DNA of 64,000 bases from Stappia indica (GCF_009789575.1 NZ_CP046908.1:4679001-4743000), one strand, 5' to 3'. Positions 16,738 through 28,194 are shown, numbered from the stretch's first letter. The notes: generated by a model not told the origin, from the letters alone. Numbers and translations are program-made.

Positions 16738-18582
16738 TCAGTCGACGCGGCGCACGGCGCCTTCTGCGGCCGAGGTCGCGAGCAGCGCATAGGCCTTCAG
16801 GGCCGTGGAGATCTTGCGCGTGCGCTTCTCGCCCGGCTTCCAGGCGGCCGCGCCCCTGGCTTCCATCTCCGCACGCCGGCGCGCCATCTCCTCGTCCGAG
16901 ACGGCAAGGTGGATCGTCCGGTTCGGGATGTCGATCTCGAGCGTGTCGCCTTCCTGCGCAAGGCCGATCTCTCCGCCTTCCGCCGCCTCGGGCGAAACGT
17001 GGCCGATGGACAGGCCGGAGGTGCCGCCGGAGAAGCGCCCGTCGGTGACGAGGGCGCACTTCTTGCCGAGGCCTTTCGACTTCAGATAGCTCGTCGGATA
17101 GAGCATTTCCTGCATGCCGGGGCCGCCGCGCGGGCCTTCATAGCGGATCAGCACCACGTCGCCGGCTTCGATCTTGCCGGTCAGGATGGCGCTGACGGAG
17201 CTGTCCTGGCTTTCGAAGATGCGGACACGGCCGGTGAACTTGAGAATGGACTCATCGACGCCGGCCGTCTTCACGATGCAGCCGTCACGAGCGATGTTGC
17301 CGTAGAGAACGGCAAGGCCGCCGTCCTGGGAATAGGCATGCTCCTTGGCGCGGATCACGCCCTTCTCGCGGTCGGTGTCGACGCTGTCATAGCGGCAATC
17401 CTGCGAGAACGCGGTCTGACTGGGGATGCCCGCCGGGCCGGCGCGGAAGAAGTCGTGGACGCTCTGGCTGGTGGTACGCTTGACGTCCCAGCGGTCCAGC
17501 GCGTCGGCGAGGCTCGGCGAATGGACCATGGGCAGGGACGTGTCGAGCAGGCCGGCACGGTCGAGCTCGCCGAGAATGCCCATGATGCCACCGGCCCGGT
17601 GCACGTCTTCCATGTGAACATGCGAGACCGACGGGGCGACCTTGCACAGCACCGGCACCTTGCGCGACAGCTTGTCGATGTCGGCCATCGTGAAGTCGAT
17701 CTCGCCCTCGCGGGCCGCGGCCAGCAGGTGCAGCACGGTGTTGGTCGAGCCGCCCATGGCGATGTCCAGCGACATGGCGTTGTGGAACGCCTGACGATTG
17801 GCGATCGAGCGCGGCAGCACGCTGTCGTCGTCCTGCTCGTAGTGCCTGCGGGTGACATCGACGATCAGGTGGCCGGCCTCGACGAACAGCCGCTTGCGGT
17901 CCGCATGGGTGGCGAGCGTCGAGCCGTTGCCGGGGAGCGACAAGCCGAGAGCCTCGGTGAGGCAGTTCATCGAGTTGGCGGTGAACATGCCGGAGCAGGA
18001 GCCACAAGTCGGGCAGGCGGACCGCTCGATGGCCTGAACGTCCTCGTCGGACATGCTGTCGTCGGCTGCCGCGACCATCGCATCGACCAGGTCGAGGTGG
18101 CGCTCCTTGCCGTCGGCCAGCTTGACCTTGCCGGCCTCCATCGGGCCGCCCGAGACGAACACGGCCGGGATGTTGAGGCGCATTGCGGCCATCAGCATGC
18201 CGGGAGTGATCTTGTCGCAGTTGGAGATGCAGACCATGGCGTCGGCGCAATGGGCGTTGACCATGTATTCGACGCTGTCGGCGATGATCTCGCGCGAGGG
18301 CAGCGAGTAGAGCATGCCGTCATGGCCCATCGCGATGCCGTCGTCGACGGCGATCGTGTTGAACTCCTTGGCAACGCCGCCGGCAGCCTCGATCTCTCGG
18401 GCAACCAACTGACCGAGATCCTTCAGATGCACATGGCCCGGCACGAACTGGGTGAAGGAGTTGACCACGGCAATGATCGGCTTGCCGAAATCTCCGTCCT
18501 TCATGCCTGTGGCGCGCCACAGGCCGCGTGCGCCCGCCATGTTGCGTCCGTGGGTGGTGGTTCTGGACCGGTAAGTCGGCAT
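16738..18582 (-). CDS. ilvD: dihydroxy-acid dehydratase IlvD
   Basis: Third step of valine/isoleucine synthesis: dehydration of 2,3-dihydroxy acids to 2-keto acids in the cytoplasm by an Fe-S enzyme. The 614 residues match the usual length of about 610-616. Cluster-ligand segments [10 protein letters not shown] and [10 protein letters not shown] are present, as are the glycine-rich [12 protein letters not shown] and [20 protein letters not shown] regions. The start [19 protein letters not shown] agrees with the family N-terminus. It is transcribed leftward, apparently alone, and ends at the bidirectional terminator. Nothing unusual was seen. Confidence 0.97.
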   Translation of the reverse strand: MPTYRSRTTTHGRNMAGARGLWRATGMKDGDFGKPIIAVVNSFTQFVPGHVHLKDLGQLVAREIEAAGGVAKEFNTIAVDDGIAMGHDGMLYSLPSREIIADSVEYMVNAHCADAMVCISNCDKITPGMLMAAMRLNIPAVFVSGGPMEAGKVKLADGKERHLDLVDAMVAAADDSMSDEDVQAIERSACPTCGSCSGMFTANSMNCLTEALGLSLPGNGSTLATHADRKRLFVEAGHLIVDVTRRHYEQDDDSVLPRSIANRQAFHNAMSLDIAMGGSTNTVLHLLAAAREGEIDFTMADIDKLSRKVPVLCKVAPSVSHVHMEDVHRAGGIMGILGELDRAGLLDTSLPMVHSPSLADALDRWDVKRTTSQSVHDFFRAGPAGIPSQTAFSQDCRYDSVDTDREKGVIRAKEHAYSQDGGLAVLYGNIARDGCIVKTAGVDESILKFTGRVRIFESQDSSVSAILTGKIEAGDVVLIRYEGPRGGPGMQEMLYPTSYLKSKGLGKKCALVTDGRFSGGTSGLSIGHVSPEAAEGGEIGLAQEGDTLEIDIPNRTIHLAVSDEEMARRRAEMEARGAAAWKPGEKRTRKISTALKAYALLATSAAEGAVRRVD

Positions 18583-18710
18583 GCTCGCCTCGATCAGTTC
18601 GTATGACTATTAGTTCGGAAGGATGGGGTACGGGATCGGGACCGTCGACGCAAGGAAATTGCTGGACGGGCCGGCAATCCGGCCATGCGTTGCGCGCAAG
18701 GGTGCCGGAT

Positions 18711-18729
18711 CGGGCGCTTTGCGCGCCCG
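18711..18729. other. hairpin in the livF-ilvD intergenic region
   Basis: CGGGCGC and GCGCCCG form a perfect 7-bp stem around a TTTGC loop, 22 bases beyond the stop of the Liv ATPase gene. No T-run follows on the minus strand, so it is at best a Rho-dependent or processing element. The 169-base gap must also hold the ilvD promoter. Confidence 0.3.
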
Positions 18730-18751
18730 TATTGGCTGAAAATCGTGGTTT

Positions 18752-19461
<710 letters not shown>

Positions 19462-19462
<1 letters not shown>

Positions 19463-20214
19463 CAGGCGGCCTCCTCGCCGAGATAGGCTTCCCGCACCTT
19501 GGTGCTGGCGCGGATCTGGTCCGGCGTGCCGGTCTCGATGATCTGTCCGTAAACGAGGACCGAGATGCGGTCGGCAAGCGCGAAAACCGCGCTCATGTCG
19601 TGCTCGACAAGGAGCATCGCATAACGGCCTTTCAACTGGCCGAGGACCTCGACCAGGCGGTCGGTCTCCTCACGCCCCGTGCCGGCCATCGGCTCGTCGA
19701 GCAGCAGCAGCTTGGGCTCGCAGGCCATGGCGATGGCGAGCTCCAGCGCGCGCTTTTCGCCATGCGACAGGATGCCGGCCGGCAGGTCCGCGCGATGGTC
19801 GAGCCCCAGTTCGGCAAGGCAGGCGAGGGCGCGCTCGTTGAGGTCGCGGTCGCGCGATACGTTGCGCAGAAAGCGGAACGAGTGGCCCTGTTTCGCCTGC
19901 AGTGCCAGTGCAACATTCTCGCGGGCCGTGAAGGTCGGCAGGATCTCGGTGATCTGGAAGGAGCGTGCCAGGCCAGCGCGCGCCCTTGCATGCATAGGGA
20001 GATGGGTCACGTCCTCGCCGGCGAAGCGGATGCTGCCGCCATCCGGGCGCAATGAGCCGGAGATCTGGCCGATCAGCGTGGTCTTGCCGGCCCCATTCGG
20101 GCCGATGATCGCGTGGATCTCGCCGGGCAGCACGTCGAGCGATACGTGGTCGGTGACCTTGAGCGCGCCATAGGCCTTGGTGAGGTCCTGAAGCTGCAGG
20201 ATCGGATCAGCCAT
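19462..20214 (-). CDS. Liv-type ABC transporter ATP-binding protein (LivG-like)
   Basis: Partner ATPase of 250 residues. Walker A is GPNGAGKTTL, Walker B LLLLDEPMAG, and the signature is the variant LSHGEKRALELAIAMA rather than LSYGQQR, a form common among LivG relatives that carry aromatic acids or urea. It pairs with the LivF-like protein to drive the two permeases. The start overlaps the upstream permease gene by 8 bases. No defect in the ATP site was seen. Confidence 0.93.
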
Positions 20215-21208
20215 TCTTGCGTCCTCCGCCGAGCATTGCGGTCAGGCCGCCCTTGCCGAACAGCACGACCAGCACGAGAAGCGGGCCGAAGATCAGCCGC
20301 CAGTGTTCGGTGAAATGCGCAAGCACCTCCTCCAGGATGAGGAAGCTTGCGGCTCCGACGATGGAACCCGCGAGCGAGCCGAGGCCGCCCAGGACCACCA
20401 TGACGATGAGCTCGCCCGACCGATGCCAGGACATGTAGGCCGGCGACACGAACTCGGCCGCATTGGCAAGCAGCGCACCGGCAACACCGGCCATCATGCC
20501 GGCAATCACATAGGCGACCAGCCGGTACCAGTAGGGGTCGATGCCGACGGCCCGCAGCCGCATCTCGCTCTGCTTGGCGCCCTGCAGCACCCGGCCGAAG
20601 CGGGAGGCGACGATGACCCGTGCGATGACATAGCTCAGCAGCAGCATGCCGAGGACGACATAGTAGAACGTCGTCCGGTCGCCGAGGACGGACGCGCCGA
20701 AGATCTCGGTGCGGCCCCAGATGGTCAGCCCGTCGTCACCGCCATAGGCCGACAGCGAGGTCGCCGTGTAATAGGCCATCTGTCCGAAGGCGAGGGTGAT
20801 CATGATGAAGTAGACGCCGCGCGTCTTCAGGCTGATGGCGCCCGTAACCGCGGCGAACAGCCCGCAGACGAGCAACGTGACGGGTAGCGAGATGGTCACG
20901 TCCCAGTAGCCGTGCTCGGCGAGAATGCCGACGCTGTAGGCGCCGAGGCCGAGATAGGCGGCATGGCCGAAGCTGACGAGCGCGCCGAAGCCGAGGATCA
21001 GCGACAGGCTGACGGCGGCGATGGCGAACACCATTACGCGGATTGCGAAGAAGACGAAGAACGTGTCGTTCATTGCGCTGGCCACCGGCGGCAGCAGCGC
21101 GAACAGGATGAACGCGACGGCGGCAATCAGCGTTTCGCGGGAACGTCGCGGAGCCATAGGTGCTGCACTCGTTGCGGGCTCGCTCGTGGAGGCGGGACTT
21201 GCGGTCAT
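20207..21208 (-). CDS. Liv-type ABC transporter permease (LivM-like)
   Basis: A 333-residue inner-membrane permease. After a short Ser/Ala/Pro-rich cytoplasmic tail come multiple hydrophobic segments and the typical LSLILGFGALVSFGHAAYLGLGAY region. The ATG at 21208 is chosen because GGAGG lies seven bases upstream and the LivH-like gene stops just before it; a GTG at 21223 in the same frame would overlap that gene. It forms the heteromeric channel with the LivH-like protein. Confidence 0.92.
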   Translation of the reverse strand: MTASPASTSEPATSAAPMAPRRSRETLIAAVAFILFALLPPVASAMNDTFFVFFAIRVMVFAIAAVSLSLILGFGALVSFGHAAYLGLGAYSVGILAEHGYWDVTISLPVTLLVCGLFAAVTGAISLKTRGVYFIMITLAFGQMAYYTATSLSAYGGDDGLTIWGRTEIFGASVLGDRTTFYYVVLGMLLLSYVIARVIVASRFGRVLQGAKQSEMRLRAVGIDPYWYRLVAYVIAGMMAGVAGALLANAAEFVSPAYMSWHRSGELIVMVVLGGLGSLAGSIVGAASFLILEEVLAHFTEHWRLIFGPLLVLVVLFGKGGLTAMLGGGRKNG

Positions 21209-21212
21209 CGGC

Positions 21213-22136
21213 TCAGCCTCCACGCGCCGGGAACAGGCCGGTCGGCCGGAAGAACAGGACCGCAGCCATCAGGAGATAGATCAGCATCGAGGCGATGGCC
21301 GGGCCGACGCTGTTGGCGGCGGACGGCGACATCACCAGCTTGGCGATATCGGTGGCAAAGCCCCGGCCAAGCGTGTCGACGAGCCCGACGATCAGCGCGG
21401 CGATGAAGGCGCCGCGGATCGAGCCGATGCCGCCGATCACGATGACCACGAAGGCCAGGATCAAAAGATTGTCGCCCATGCCCGGCTCGACCACCAGGAT
21501 CGGCGCGGCGAGGATGCCGGCAAAGCCTGCGAGCATCGTGCCGAAACCGAAGACCAGCATGAACAGGCGGCGGATATCGACGCCGAGCGCGGCCACCATC
21601 GGCGCATTGGTGGCGCCGGCGCGCACCAGCATGCCGGCACGGGTGTGGGTGACGAGGACGTAAAGCACGGCAGCGACGACCAGGCCGGCAACGATCAGGG
21701 CGATGCGGTAGACTGGATAGAGCAGGCCATCCATCAGCTCGAAGGAGCCGCTCAGCAAGTCGGGCATCGGCAGGGTCAGCGGAGTAGATCCCCAGATGGT
21801 GCGGACAGCCTCATTGAGGAAAAGGATGATGCCGAAGGTCGCGAGCACCTGGTCAAGGTGGTCCCGGTCGTAAAGATGCCGGAACACCAGCAGCTCGAGA
21901 ACCAGCCCGACGACGAGAGCGCCCAGCACGCCGAACAGCAGGGCACCCCAGAAGGTGCCGGTTAGGCTGTATCCGGTGACCGCGAGATAGGCCCCGAGCA
22001 TGTACTGCACGCCGTGCGCCAGGTTGATGAAATCCATGACGCCGAAGACCAGCGTCAGGCCCGCAGCGATCAGGAACAGCAGGATGCCGAGTTGCAGGCC
22101 GTTCAGGGTCTGGACGGCAAGAAGGGTGGCGCTCAA
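21213..22136 (-). CDS. Liv-type ABC transporter permease (LivH-like)
   Basis: A 307-residue permease with eight or so hydrophobic segments and the conserved LVFGVMDFINLAHG motif near residue 35. The best start is a TTG at 22136 with a GAGG site upstream; no ATG in frame precedes the conserved region, so this gene seems to use a weak start. It lies 94 bases downstream of the binding-protein gene, a common place for a hairpin that raises binding-protein expression, though none stands out by eye. Confidence 0.9.
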   Translation of the reverse strand: MSATLLAVQTLNGLQLGILLFLIAAGLTLVFGVMDFINLAHGVQYMLGAYLAVTGYSLTGTFWGALLFGVLGALVVGLVLELLVFRHLYDRDHLDQVLATFGIILFLNEAVRTIWGSTPLTLPMPDLLSGSFELMDGLLYPVYRIALIVAGLVVAAVLYVLVTHTRAGMLVRAGATNAPMVAALGVDIRRLFMLVFGFGTMLAGFAGILAAPILVVEPGMGDNLLILAFVVIVIGGIGSIRGAFIAALIVGLVDTLGRGFATDIAKLVMSPSAANSVGPAIASMLIYLLMAAVLFFRPTGLFPARGG

Positions 22137-22230
22137 CGGACCGGCCTCGTCGGTTGCGCAAGCATTGCGATGGGATGGGGTCGGGCGAAAATCCCGCCGG
22201 GGCGTGCACAGGCCCCGGCGGGGAACTGCA

Positions 22231-23397
22231 TCAGTTCATTCCGCACTCGCCGACATAGGCGTCGATCTTGTCGTCGAACACCATCTCGACGGTCTCGGTC
22301 GCATACTTGCCGTCGTCGCGCTTCACGGCTTTCACCACGTACACGTCCTGGATCGGGAAGTGGTTGGTGTTGAACTTGAAGTCGCCGCGCACGCTCTCGA
22401 AGGGAGCTTCCTTCATCGCAGCCATGAGCTTGGCCTTGTCGGCCTTGCCGCCGGCCTTCTTCACGGCGCCGTCGATCAGGCGCGCCGCGTCATAGCCCTG
22501 CGAGGCGTAGATGGACGGAACGTAGCCGTATTCCGCTTCGAAGGCAGCGACGAAGGCCTTGTTGGCCTCGTTGTCGAGGTTCGGTGCCCACTGCGCGCCC
22601 GACAGCAGGCCGAGTGCGGTGTCCTGGGTCGCCGGCAGCGTCGTCTCGTCGACGGTGAAGGCCGACAGGAACGGCACCTGACCGGCGAGACCTGCCTGGG
22701 CATACTGCTTGACGAGGTTGACGCCCATGCCGCCCGGCATGAACACGAAGACGGCGTCCGGCTTGGCCGCTGCGATCTTGGTCAGCTCCGAGGAGAAGTC
22801 GAGCTGGCCGAGCTGTGTGTACATCTCGTCGACGATTTCGCCCTTGAAGTAGCGCTTGAAGCCGGCGAGCGAGTCCTTACCGGCCTGGTAGTTCGGCGCC
22901 ATGATGACCATGCGCTTGTAGCCGGCATCCTCGGCATACTTGCCCATCGCCTCGTGGTTCTGGTCGTTCTGGTAGGACGTGGTGAAGAAGTAGGGCGAGC
23001 AGGCCTTGCCGGCGATCGGCGAGGGGCCAGCATTGCCGCCGACAAAGATCTTCTCGGCATCGATGATCGGCTTGTAGACGGCCATCATCACGTTGGAGAA
23101 GACGATGCCGGCCAGCATGTCGACCTGGTCGCGCTCGATGAGGCCGCGTACCTTGGTCAGAGCCGCATCCGGCTTCAGCTCGTCATCGACCACCTGAACC
23201 TCGGTGTCGAGGCCGCCGAGCTTGCCGCCCGCCTGCTTGACGCCGAGCAGGAAGCCGTCGCGCATGTGCTCGCCAAGCGCGGCCGGCGGGCCGGACAGCG
23301 TGGCGAGGAAACCGATCTTCAGGCTTTCGGCCTGAGCGGCCATGCCGGTCAGGCCAAGTGCCGCTGCGGCAACTGCCGCCGTGAACATACGCTTCAT
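22231..23397 (-). CDS. Liv-type ABC transporter substrate-binding protein
   Basis: Periplasmic type I binding protein of 388 residues with a clear Sec signal peptide (MKRMFTAAVAAAALGLTGMAAQA, cut before ESLKIGF). Two alpha/beta lobes follow; IGFLATLSGPPAALG is the usual ligand-side opening. It is the first gene of the leftward Liv operon, preceded by GAGGGGAGA. A palindromic site about 120 bases upstream of its start nearly matches the one before the aromatic monooxygenase, so ligand and regulation are likely shared with that pathway. Aromatic-acid binders of this family are known. Confidence 0.92.
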   Translation of the reverse strand: MKRMFTAAVAAAALGLTGMAAQAESLKIGFLATLSGPPAALGEHMRDGFLLGVKQAGGKLGGLDTEVQVVDDELKPDAALTKVRGLIERDQVDMLAGIVFSNVMMAVYKPIIDAEKIFVGGNAGPSPIAGKACSPYFFTTSYQNDQNHEAMGKYAEDAGYKRMVIMAPNYQAGKDSLAGFKRYFKGEIVDEMYTQLGQLDFSSELTKIAAAKPDAVFVFMPGGMGVNLVKQYAQAGLAGQVPFLSAFTVDETTLPATQDTALGLLSGAQWAPNLDNEANKAFVAAFEAEYGYVPSIYASQGYDAARLIDGAVKKAGGKADKAKLMAAMKEAPFESVRGDFKFNTNHFPIQDVYVVKAVKRDDGKYATETVEMVFDDKIDAYVGECGMN

Positions 23398-23516
23398 TGT
23401 AGTCTCCCCTCAGGACCGCCCGCATCGAGGCTCTGCGGCCCCCTGCGTGCATCTGGATGGCATATGGTCGTTATCGCGGTTGTTCCGCCGCTTCCGCTCT
23501 CCCGGCGGCCTGGAAA

Positions 23517-23534
23517 TAGTTTAAGCCTAAAATA
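23517..23534. promoter_or_regulatory. candidate MarR-family operator upstream of Liv operon
   Basis: TAGTTTAAGCCTAAAATA is an imperfect palindrome and agrees at 16 of 18 positions with the perfect palindrome at 28195-28212. It lies about 120 bases before the binding-protein start, in an AT-rich patch suitable for a promoter. The MarR protein at 29057-29632 is the likely ligand. Confidence 0.65.
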
Positions 23535-23671
23535 TTTCCTCTGTGAAGCCCCGTCATGCACGGACGCGCAAGTTAAGCATGCGGAAAGCGGAAACCGAAT
23601 AGGCTCCAAGGTGTTTCCGGCAGGCATTTTGTGGTTGCGTTGAGGGCAGGGCAGCCTGAGGAGCGGTGAAG

Positions 23672-24184
23672 ATGGCGATACGGTGCGGGAAAGGGAATGC
23701 AGGCCAACGAGCCGCGGCGCTTGCCGGCGCGCTTGCATGCCTGCTGTCGATGTCGTCGGCGGGCCGCGCTGATTCCGGTCCGGAACCGGTCGATCCGACT
23801 CGCTCGCAAGCCTGTATCGACATGGCATCCGACTTTGCCGATCAGGACACGCCGAGAGGGCCGGATGCGGACGATGTTGCCGCGGCCGGCATCGACGGCG
23901 CCATCGTCGGTGGTCTCGCAGGGCGCGACCGTTTCGGCGCGGGCTGGAGCCCTGGAGGCGCCGCGCGCGGCGCACGAACGGCCGGCGGCATTGTCGCGCT
24001 GCAGGGGCTCGGCCGGGTGAACGCGGAGGCGTGGCAGGCAGCCTTCGACAAGGCCTACGCCGCCTGCATGGCCGGAGAACCGCGCCCGCTGACCCGCCGG
24101 GAGCGCTGCCGGTCGACTGGCGTCGTCTCGGGAGGCGGGCAGCTGGGCGGCGTCGCGGTCTCATCGCGTCGGGGTTGCGACTGA
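23672..24184 (+). CDS. small secreted protein of unknown function
   Basis: A 170-residue protein I do not recognise. The N-terminus has a basic head and a hydrophobic run (AAALAGALACLLSM) ending at AGRADS, a plausible Sec signal peptide. The mature part is rich in Gly/Ala, with five cysteines (QACIDM, YAACM, RERCRS and a C-terminal RRGCD) that could form disulfides. The ATG at 23672 is eight bases after GAGGAG; a GTG at 23666 is possible. It is divergent from the Liv operon and converges on the DUF418 gene 13 bases away. It could be a lineage-specific periplasmic protein. Confidence 0.55.
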   Translation: MAIRCGKGNAGQRAAALAGALACLLSMSSAGRADSGPEPVDPTRSQACIDMASDFADQDTPRGPDADDVAAAGIDGAIVGGLAGRDRFGAGWSPGGAARGARTAGGIVALQGLGRVNAEAWQAAFDKAYAACMAGEPRPLTRRERCRSTGVVSGGGQLGGVAVSSRRGCD

Positions 24185-24197
24185 CGTCCTGCCCGTA

Positions 24198-25589
24198 TCA
24201 AGCTTTCCGGTCGCCGTCTGTGGATGCCTGCGGCCCTTGCTGGACCAGCCAGCGCAACAGCCATTCCAGCGGGCCCTGACGTCCCGTGCGCTGCCAGGCG
24301 AGGGCGAGGAGGATCTGCGCGACGTTGATGCCGAGTGCGACCATCAGAAGCTGATGGTGCTCCATCGATCCGAACAGGCCGAAACCGAAGCCGTAGAAAA
24401 CGACCCCGCAGATCACCGTCTGGCCGATATAGACGGTGAGGGGGATCTTGCCGACCGCCACGAAGGGCGCGAGCAGGACCCGTCCCGCGCCGCCGCGCGC
24501 CAGCAGATTGGCCAGGCCGATCAGGCCCAGACCGATCAGCAGTCGCCGAAGATTGTAGAAATAGGCATCCCACGATCCGAGCGACCAGCTCTCGAATCCG
24601 GGAATCGCGTTGGTGCCATGGACCAGGAAACCGAGGAGGATGCCGCCCGAAAGGCCGGCGAGAGCCATCGCCGCGTACTGCCCTGCGGTCCAGCTGCCCG
24701 AGAAGGCTCCCAGGCGATACAGGGCCATGCCGAAGAACATCATCGCGCCGACATCGAGAATGTGGTCGGTGAAGAACAGCGTTGTCTGCTCCTGGAATGT
24801 TTCGGGAGCAAGGTTGCGAACCACTTCGGTATAGCCGGCTAGGCGTTCATCCATCTCCGCCAGAGCCATGCGCTCCAGCTCCTCGAACATGGCCGCCTCG
24901 TCCTCGCTCTCCTGCTGTTCCGCTTCCTGCTGCGCGTTGTCCTGGGGCGGTGCCAACGGAGGCTGGCCGGCGACATTCGGCTGCGCGCCGGTTCCCTCGT
25001 CCGGCAGCACCTGCTCGCTCTGGGCCGCCTCGAACGCATCGCTCGAGATCTGGTCGAGCGACAGGCCCGTCCCGTCCTTCAGCGAGGAGATTGCGAAGAT
25101 CACGAGGGCGATGGCCAGCAGCTTGCGGCCCGACAGATTGCGGAAGACGAAGAGGAACATGCCCAGAAGACCGTAGACGTAGAGCACGTCATGCGGCCAC
25201 AGCAGCAGATACCCATGGATGATGCCGAAGGCGATCAGCCACATCAATCGGCGGAAATAAAGGTCGGCTGCCAGCAATCCCCCCGGATTGCGGGCGTGCC
25301 GCTCCATCAGCAGGATCGCCGTCGCGCCGAAGATCAGCGAGAACAGCCCGCGCATGGTTCCGTCTACGAAGATGACGACGAACAGCCAGGAAGCGACATT
25401 CGAGACGACGGCCTCGCCCCATTCCTCGGGCAGGGAGAAGGCGACCGCCGGCATGCCGAAGACGAAGATGTTGCGCCACAGGATGCCGAGGGCCGCAAGG
25501 CCGCGCAGGGCGTCCAGCACGACCAGCCGGCTCGACCCGGTCGCGCTTGCGGCCGCATCGATGCTGGTCCGACGGATGCTTTGATCCAC
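24198..25589 (-). CDS. DUF418-type multipass membrane protein
   Basis: A 463-residue inner-membrane protein of the DUF418/YeiB group, distantly related to membrane acyltransferases. VLDALRGLAALGILWRNI is the typical opening, followed by about ten hydrophobic segments and a conserved C-terminal membrane block. Between about residues 180 and 250 lies an unusual Gln/Glu/Pro-rich acidic stretch, longer than in most relatives. The start is a GTG at 25589 without a good ribosome-binding site, so it could be slightly off. It sits between the small secreted protein and the aromatic monooxygenase; no functional link is evident. Confidence 0.82.
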   Translation of the reverse strand: MDQSIRRTSIDAAASATGSSRLVVLDALRGLAALGILWRNIFVFGMPAVAFSLPEEWGEAVVSNVASWLFVVIFVDGTMRGLFSLIFGATAILLMERHARNPGGLLAADLYFRRLMWLIAFGIIHGYLLLWPHDVLYVYGLLGMFLFVFRNLSGRKLLAIALVIFAISSLKDGTGLSLDQISSDAFEAAQSEQVLPDEGTGAQPNVAGQPPLAPPQDNAQQEAEQQESEDEAAMFEELERMALAEMDERLAGYTEVVRNLAPETFQEQTTLFFTDHILDVGAMMFFGMALYRLGAFSGSWTAGQYAAMALAGLSGGILLGFLVHGTNAIPGFESWSLGSWDAYFYNLRRLLIGLGLIGLANLLARGGAGRVLLAPFVAVGKIPLTVYIGQTVICGVVFYGFGFGLFGSMEHHQLLMVALGINVAQILLALAWQRTGRQGPLEWLLRWLVQQGPQASTDGDRKA

Positions 25590-25721
25590 GGTGTGATGTC
25601 CGGAAAGGAGAAAACTTGCGCGACTGCTTACTCCCGGGCGCCGAGTCGCACAAGCGTGATTGCAAAGGGCGCGGCCTGCTGCCGCAGGTCGCGCCCCGAT
25701 CAGTCCGCCAGGTTTTCCGCC

Positions 25722-28061
25722 TTATTCCGCGGCTTCGCGGTAGGCCGGGTTGTGCGTCTTCGGCTTCGCCTTGAGCTTCAGCTCCTTCAATTCCTCGCGA
25801 GCACGCTCGGCATTGCGCAGCAGCTGGAACTTGCCCGGCTGGTACTGTTTCGGCGCGAAGATGTCGCCGACGCCATAGTCGCCAGCCGCGCGCAGGGTGA
25901 AGGACGGGTCCGCCAGATGCGGCCGTCCGAGCGCGATCAGGTCCGCACGCCCAGCCGCCAGGATCGTGTTGGCCTGATCCGCCGAGGTGATGGCGCCGAC
26001 CGCCATGGTGGCGATCTCGGCCTCGTTGCGGATCTGGTCGGCGAAGGACGTCTGGAACATGCGGCCGTAGACGGGCGAACTCGCCGGGCTGGTCTGTCCG
26101 GTGGAGACGTCGATGAGATCGGCTCCTGCCTGAGCGAAGGCGCGGGCGATCACGACGCTGTCGTCGCCGGTGATGCCGCCCTCGATCCAATCCGTCGCCG
26201 AGACGCGGACCGACATCGGCTTGTCCTTCGGCCATGCCGCCCGCATCGCCTCGAACACCTCCAGCGGATAGCGCAGGCGGTTCTCGATGGAGCCGCCATA
26301 TTCGTCGTCACGCTGATTGGTGACCGGCGACAGGAAGCTTGCCAGCAGGTAGCCGTGGGCGCAGTGCAGCTCGATCATGTCGAAGCCGCAGGCGATTGCC
26401 CGCTCGACGGCGGCGACGAAATCCGCCTTCACCGCATCCATGTCCGCGCGGTCCATCGCCTTCGGCGTCTGGCTCTCCGGATAGTAGGGCAGGGCAGACG
26501 CCGACAGGATCGGCCAGGCCTCGCCTTCGGGCAGCGGGCGGTCCATGCCCTCCCACATCAGCTTCGAGGCACCCTTGCGCCCGGCATGGCCGAGCTGCAG
26601 GCAGATCTTCGCATCCGACTGTCCGTGGACGAAGTCGACGATCCGCGTCCATGCACTCTGCTGCTCGTCGGTCCACAGGCCGGCGCAGCCCGGCGTGATG
26701 CGCGCGGTCGGCGATACGCAGGTCATCTCGGTGAAGACGAGGCCGGCGCCGCCCATGGCGCGCGAGCCGTAGTGGACGAGGTGGAAGTCCTGCGGCATGC
26801 CGTCGACGGCCGAATACATGCACATCGGCGAGACGACGAAGCGGTTCGCGACCTGCATCTCGCGCAGGCGCAGCGGCTGGAAGGCGGGCACCGTCGGGTT
26901 CTGCGTGTCGACGTCGAGCCCGGACGCCTTGACCTTCTCGGCAAAGGCGCGGGTCGCGGCCGCCACGAAATCGGGCGCGCGCAGCTCCAGATTGTCGTAG
27001 GTGATCGCCTTGGAGCGGGTCATCACACCGAAGGCGAAGGTCACCGGGTCCATGTGCCAGTAGCGCTTCACGTGCTCGAACCAGACCAGCGACACGTCCG
27101 CCGCATGCTGGGTCTTCTCCACCTCCTCGCGGCGCGTTTCCTCGAAATGGGCAAGCGCATCGGCAATGGTCGGCTTGCGCATGACGCTCTCGTAGAGCGC
27201 AATGGCATCCTCCATGGCCAGCTTGGTGCCGGAGCCGATGGAGAAGTGTGCTGTCGATTTGGCGTCGCCCAGCAGCACCACATTGCCCATCGTCGTGCGG
27301 GCGTTGCGGATCATCGGGAAGTTGCGCCACATCGAGCGGTTGATCAGCAGCTTGTGGCCGTCGAGCTCCTCCGCGAACACGCCTTCCAGGAAGTCGGCGG
27401 ATTCCTGCTCCGACATCGCACCGATGCCGGCCTTCTCGAAGGTCTCCGGATCGGTCTCCAGGACCCAGGTCGAGCGGCCCGGCTCATACTGGTAGGTGTG
27501 AGCGATGAAGATGCCGTGCTCGGTTTCCTTGAAGTAGAAGGTGAAGGCGTCGAGCGGCTTGGTGGAGCCCATCCATGTGAACTTGTTCGGGCGCATGTCG
27601 ACGGACGGGCGGAAGTGGTCCCGATGCGCCTCGCGCACCGCCGAATTGATGCCGTCGGCTGCGACGATCAGGTCGGCGTCGGGGAACTGTTCGATACCCG
27701 GCACGTCCGCCTGGAAGTGCATCTCCACACCCAGTTCGCGGGCGCGCTCCTGCAGGAGCAGCAGCAGCGTACGGCGGGAGCAGCCGCAGAAACCGTTGCC
27801 GCCGACACGGAAGCTCGCGTCCTTGTAGTGGATCGCGATGTCGTCCCAATAGGCGAAGTTCTCGGTGATGGCGCGATAGCTCTCGCGGTCGTATTTCTCG
27901 AAGGTTTCCAGCGTCTGGTCGGAAAACACCACGCCGAAGCCGAACGTATCGTCCGCCCGGTTGCGTTCGTGCACGGTGATGCGGGCCGACGGGCGCGCCT
28001 TCTTCATGAGGATCGCGAAATAGAGCCCTGCCGGGCCGCCGCCGATGACCTCGATACGCAT
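25722..28061 (-). CDS. 2-aminobenzoyl-CoA monooxygenase/reductase-like bifunctional flavoprotein
   Basis: A 779-residue fusion. Residues 1 to about 390 form an FAD monooxygenase ([11 protein letters not shown] at the N-terminus; [14 protein letters not shown] in the middle). From about 395 to the end is an old-yellow-enzyme FMN reductase ([26 protein letters not shown]). This architecture is 2-aminobenzoyl-CoA monooxygenase/reductase of aerobic anthranilate breakdown; databases also name it bifunctional salicylyl-CoA 5-hydroxylase/oxidoreductase. It would hydroxylate and reduce the CoA-activated ring. The start MRIEVIGGG at 28061 is well supported. It is divergent from the SDR-MarR-hydratase-ligase operon, with a perfect palindromic operator between. 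Anthranilate is preferred over salicylate because of the ligase and RidA-like neighbours. Confidence 0.9.
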   Translation of the reverse strand: MRIEVIGGGPAGLYFAILMKKARPSARITVHERNRADDTFGFGVVFSDQTLETFEKYDRESYRAITENFAYWDDIAIHYKDASFRVGGNGFCGCSRRTLLLLLQERARELGVEMHFQADVPGIEQFPDADLIVAADGINSAVREAHRDHFRPSVDMRPNKFTWMGSTKPLDAFTFYFKETEHGIFIAHTYQYEPGRSTWVLETDPETFEKAGIGAMSEQESADFLEGVFAEELDGHKLLINRSMWRNFPMIRNARTTMGNVVLLGDAKSTAHFSIGSGTKLAMEDAIALYESVMRKPTIADALAHFEETRREEVEKTQHAADVSLVWFEHVKRYWHMDPVTFAFGVMTRSKAITYDNLELRAPDFVAAATRAFAEKVKASGLDVDTQNPTVPAFQPLRLREMQVANRFVVSPMCMYSAVDGMPQDFHLVHYGSRAMGGAGLVFTEMTCVSPTARITPGCAGLWTDEQQSAWTRIVDFVHGQSDAKICLQLGHAGRKGASKLMWEGMDRPLPEGEAWPILSASALPYYPESQTPKAMDRADMDAVKADFVAAVERAIACGFDMIELHCAHGYLLASFLSPVTNQRDDEYGGSIENRLRYPLEVFEAMRAAWPKDKPMSVRVSATDWIEGGITGDDSVVIARAFAQAGADLIDVSTGQTSPASSPVYGRMFQTSFADQIRNEAEIATMAVGAITSADQANTILAAGRADLIALGRPHLADPSFTLRAAGDYGVGDIFAPKQYQPGKFQLLRNAERAREELKELKLKAKPKTHNPAYREAAE

Positions 28062-28194
28062 GACCAGATCCTTCCCTGTCCGTTCTCGGTTTGCGGGACA
28101 TCGCCGCCGGCCGGATTTCCGCTGGCCTCCCGTCAGGCCGGCGTGCCGCCGGTATCGGGTCGCCGCATGGATGCGCTTGCGTCCCCCTCGCAGA

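Noticed and set aside
18583-18751. Attenuator or T-box-like leader for ilvD
   Set aside because: No short frame rich in Ile, Val or Leu codons and no T-run hairpin was found upstream of ilvD on its strand.
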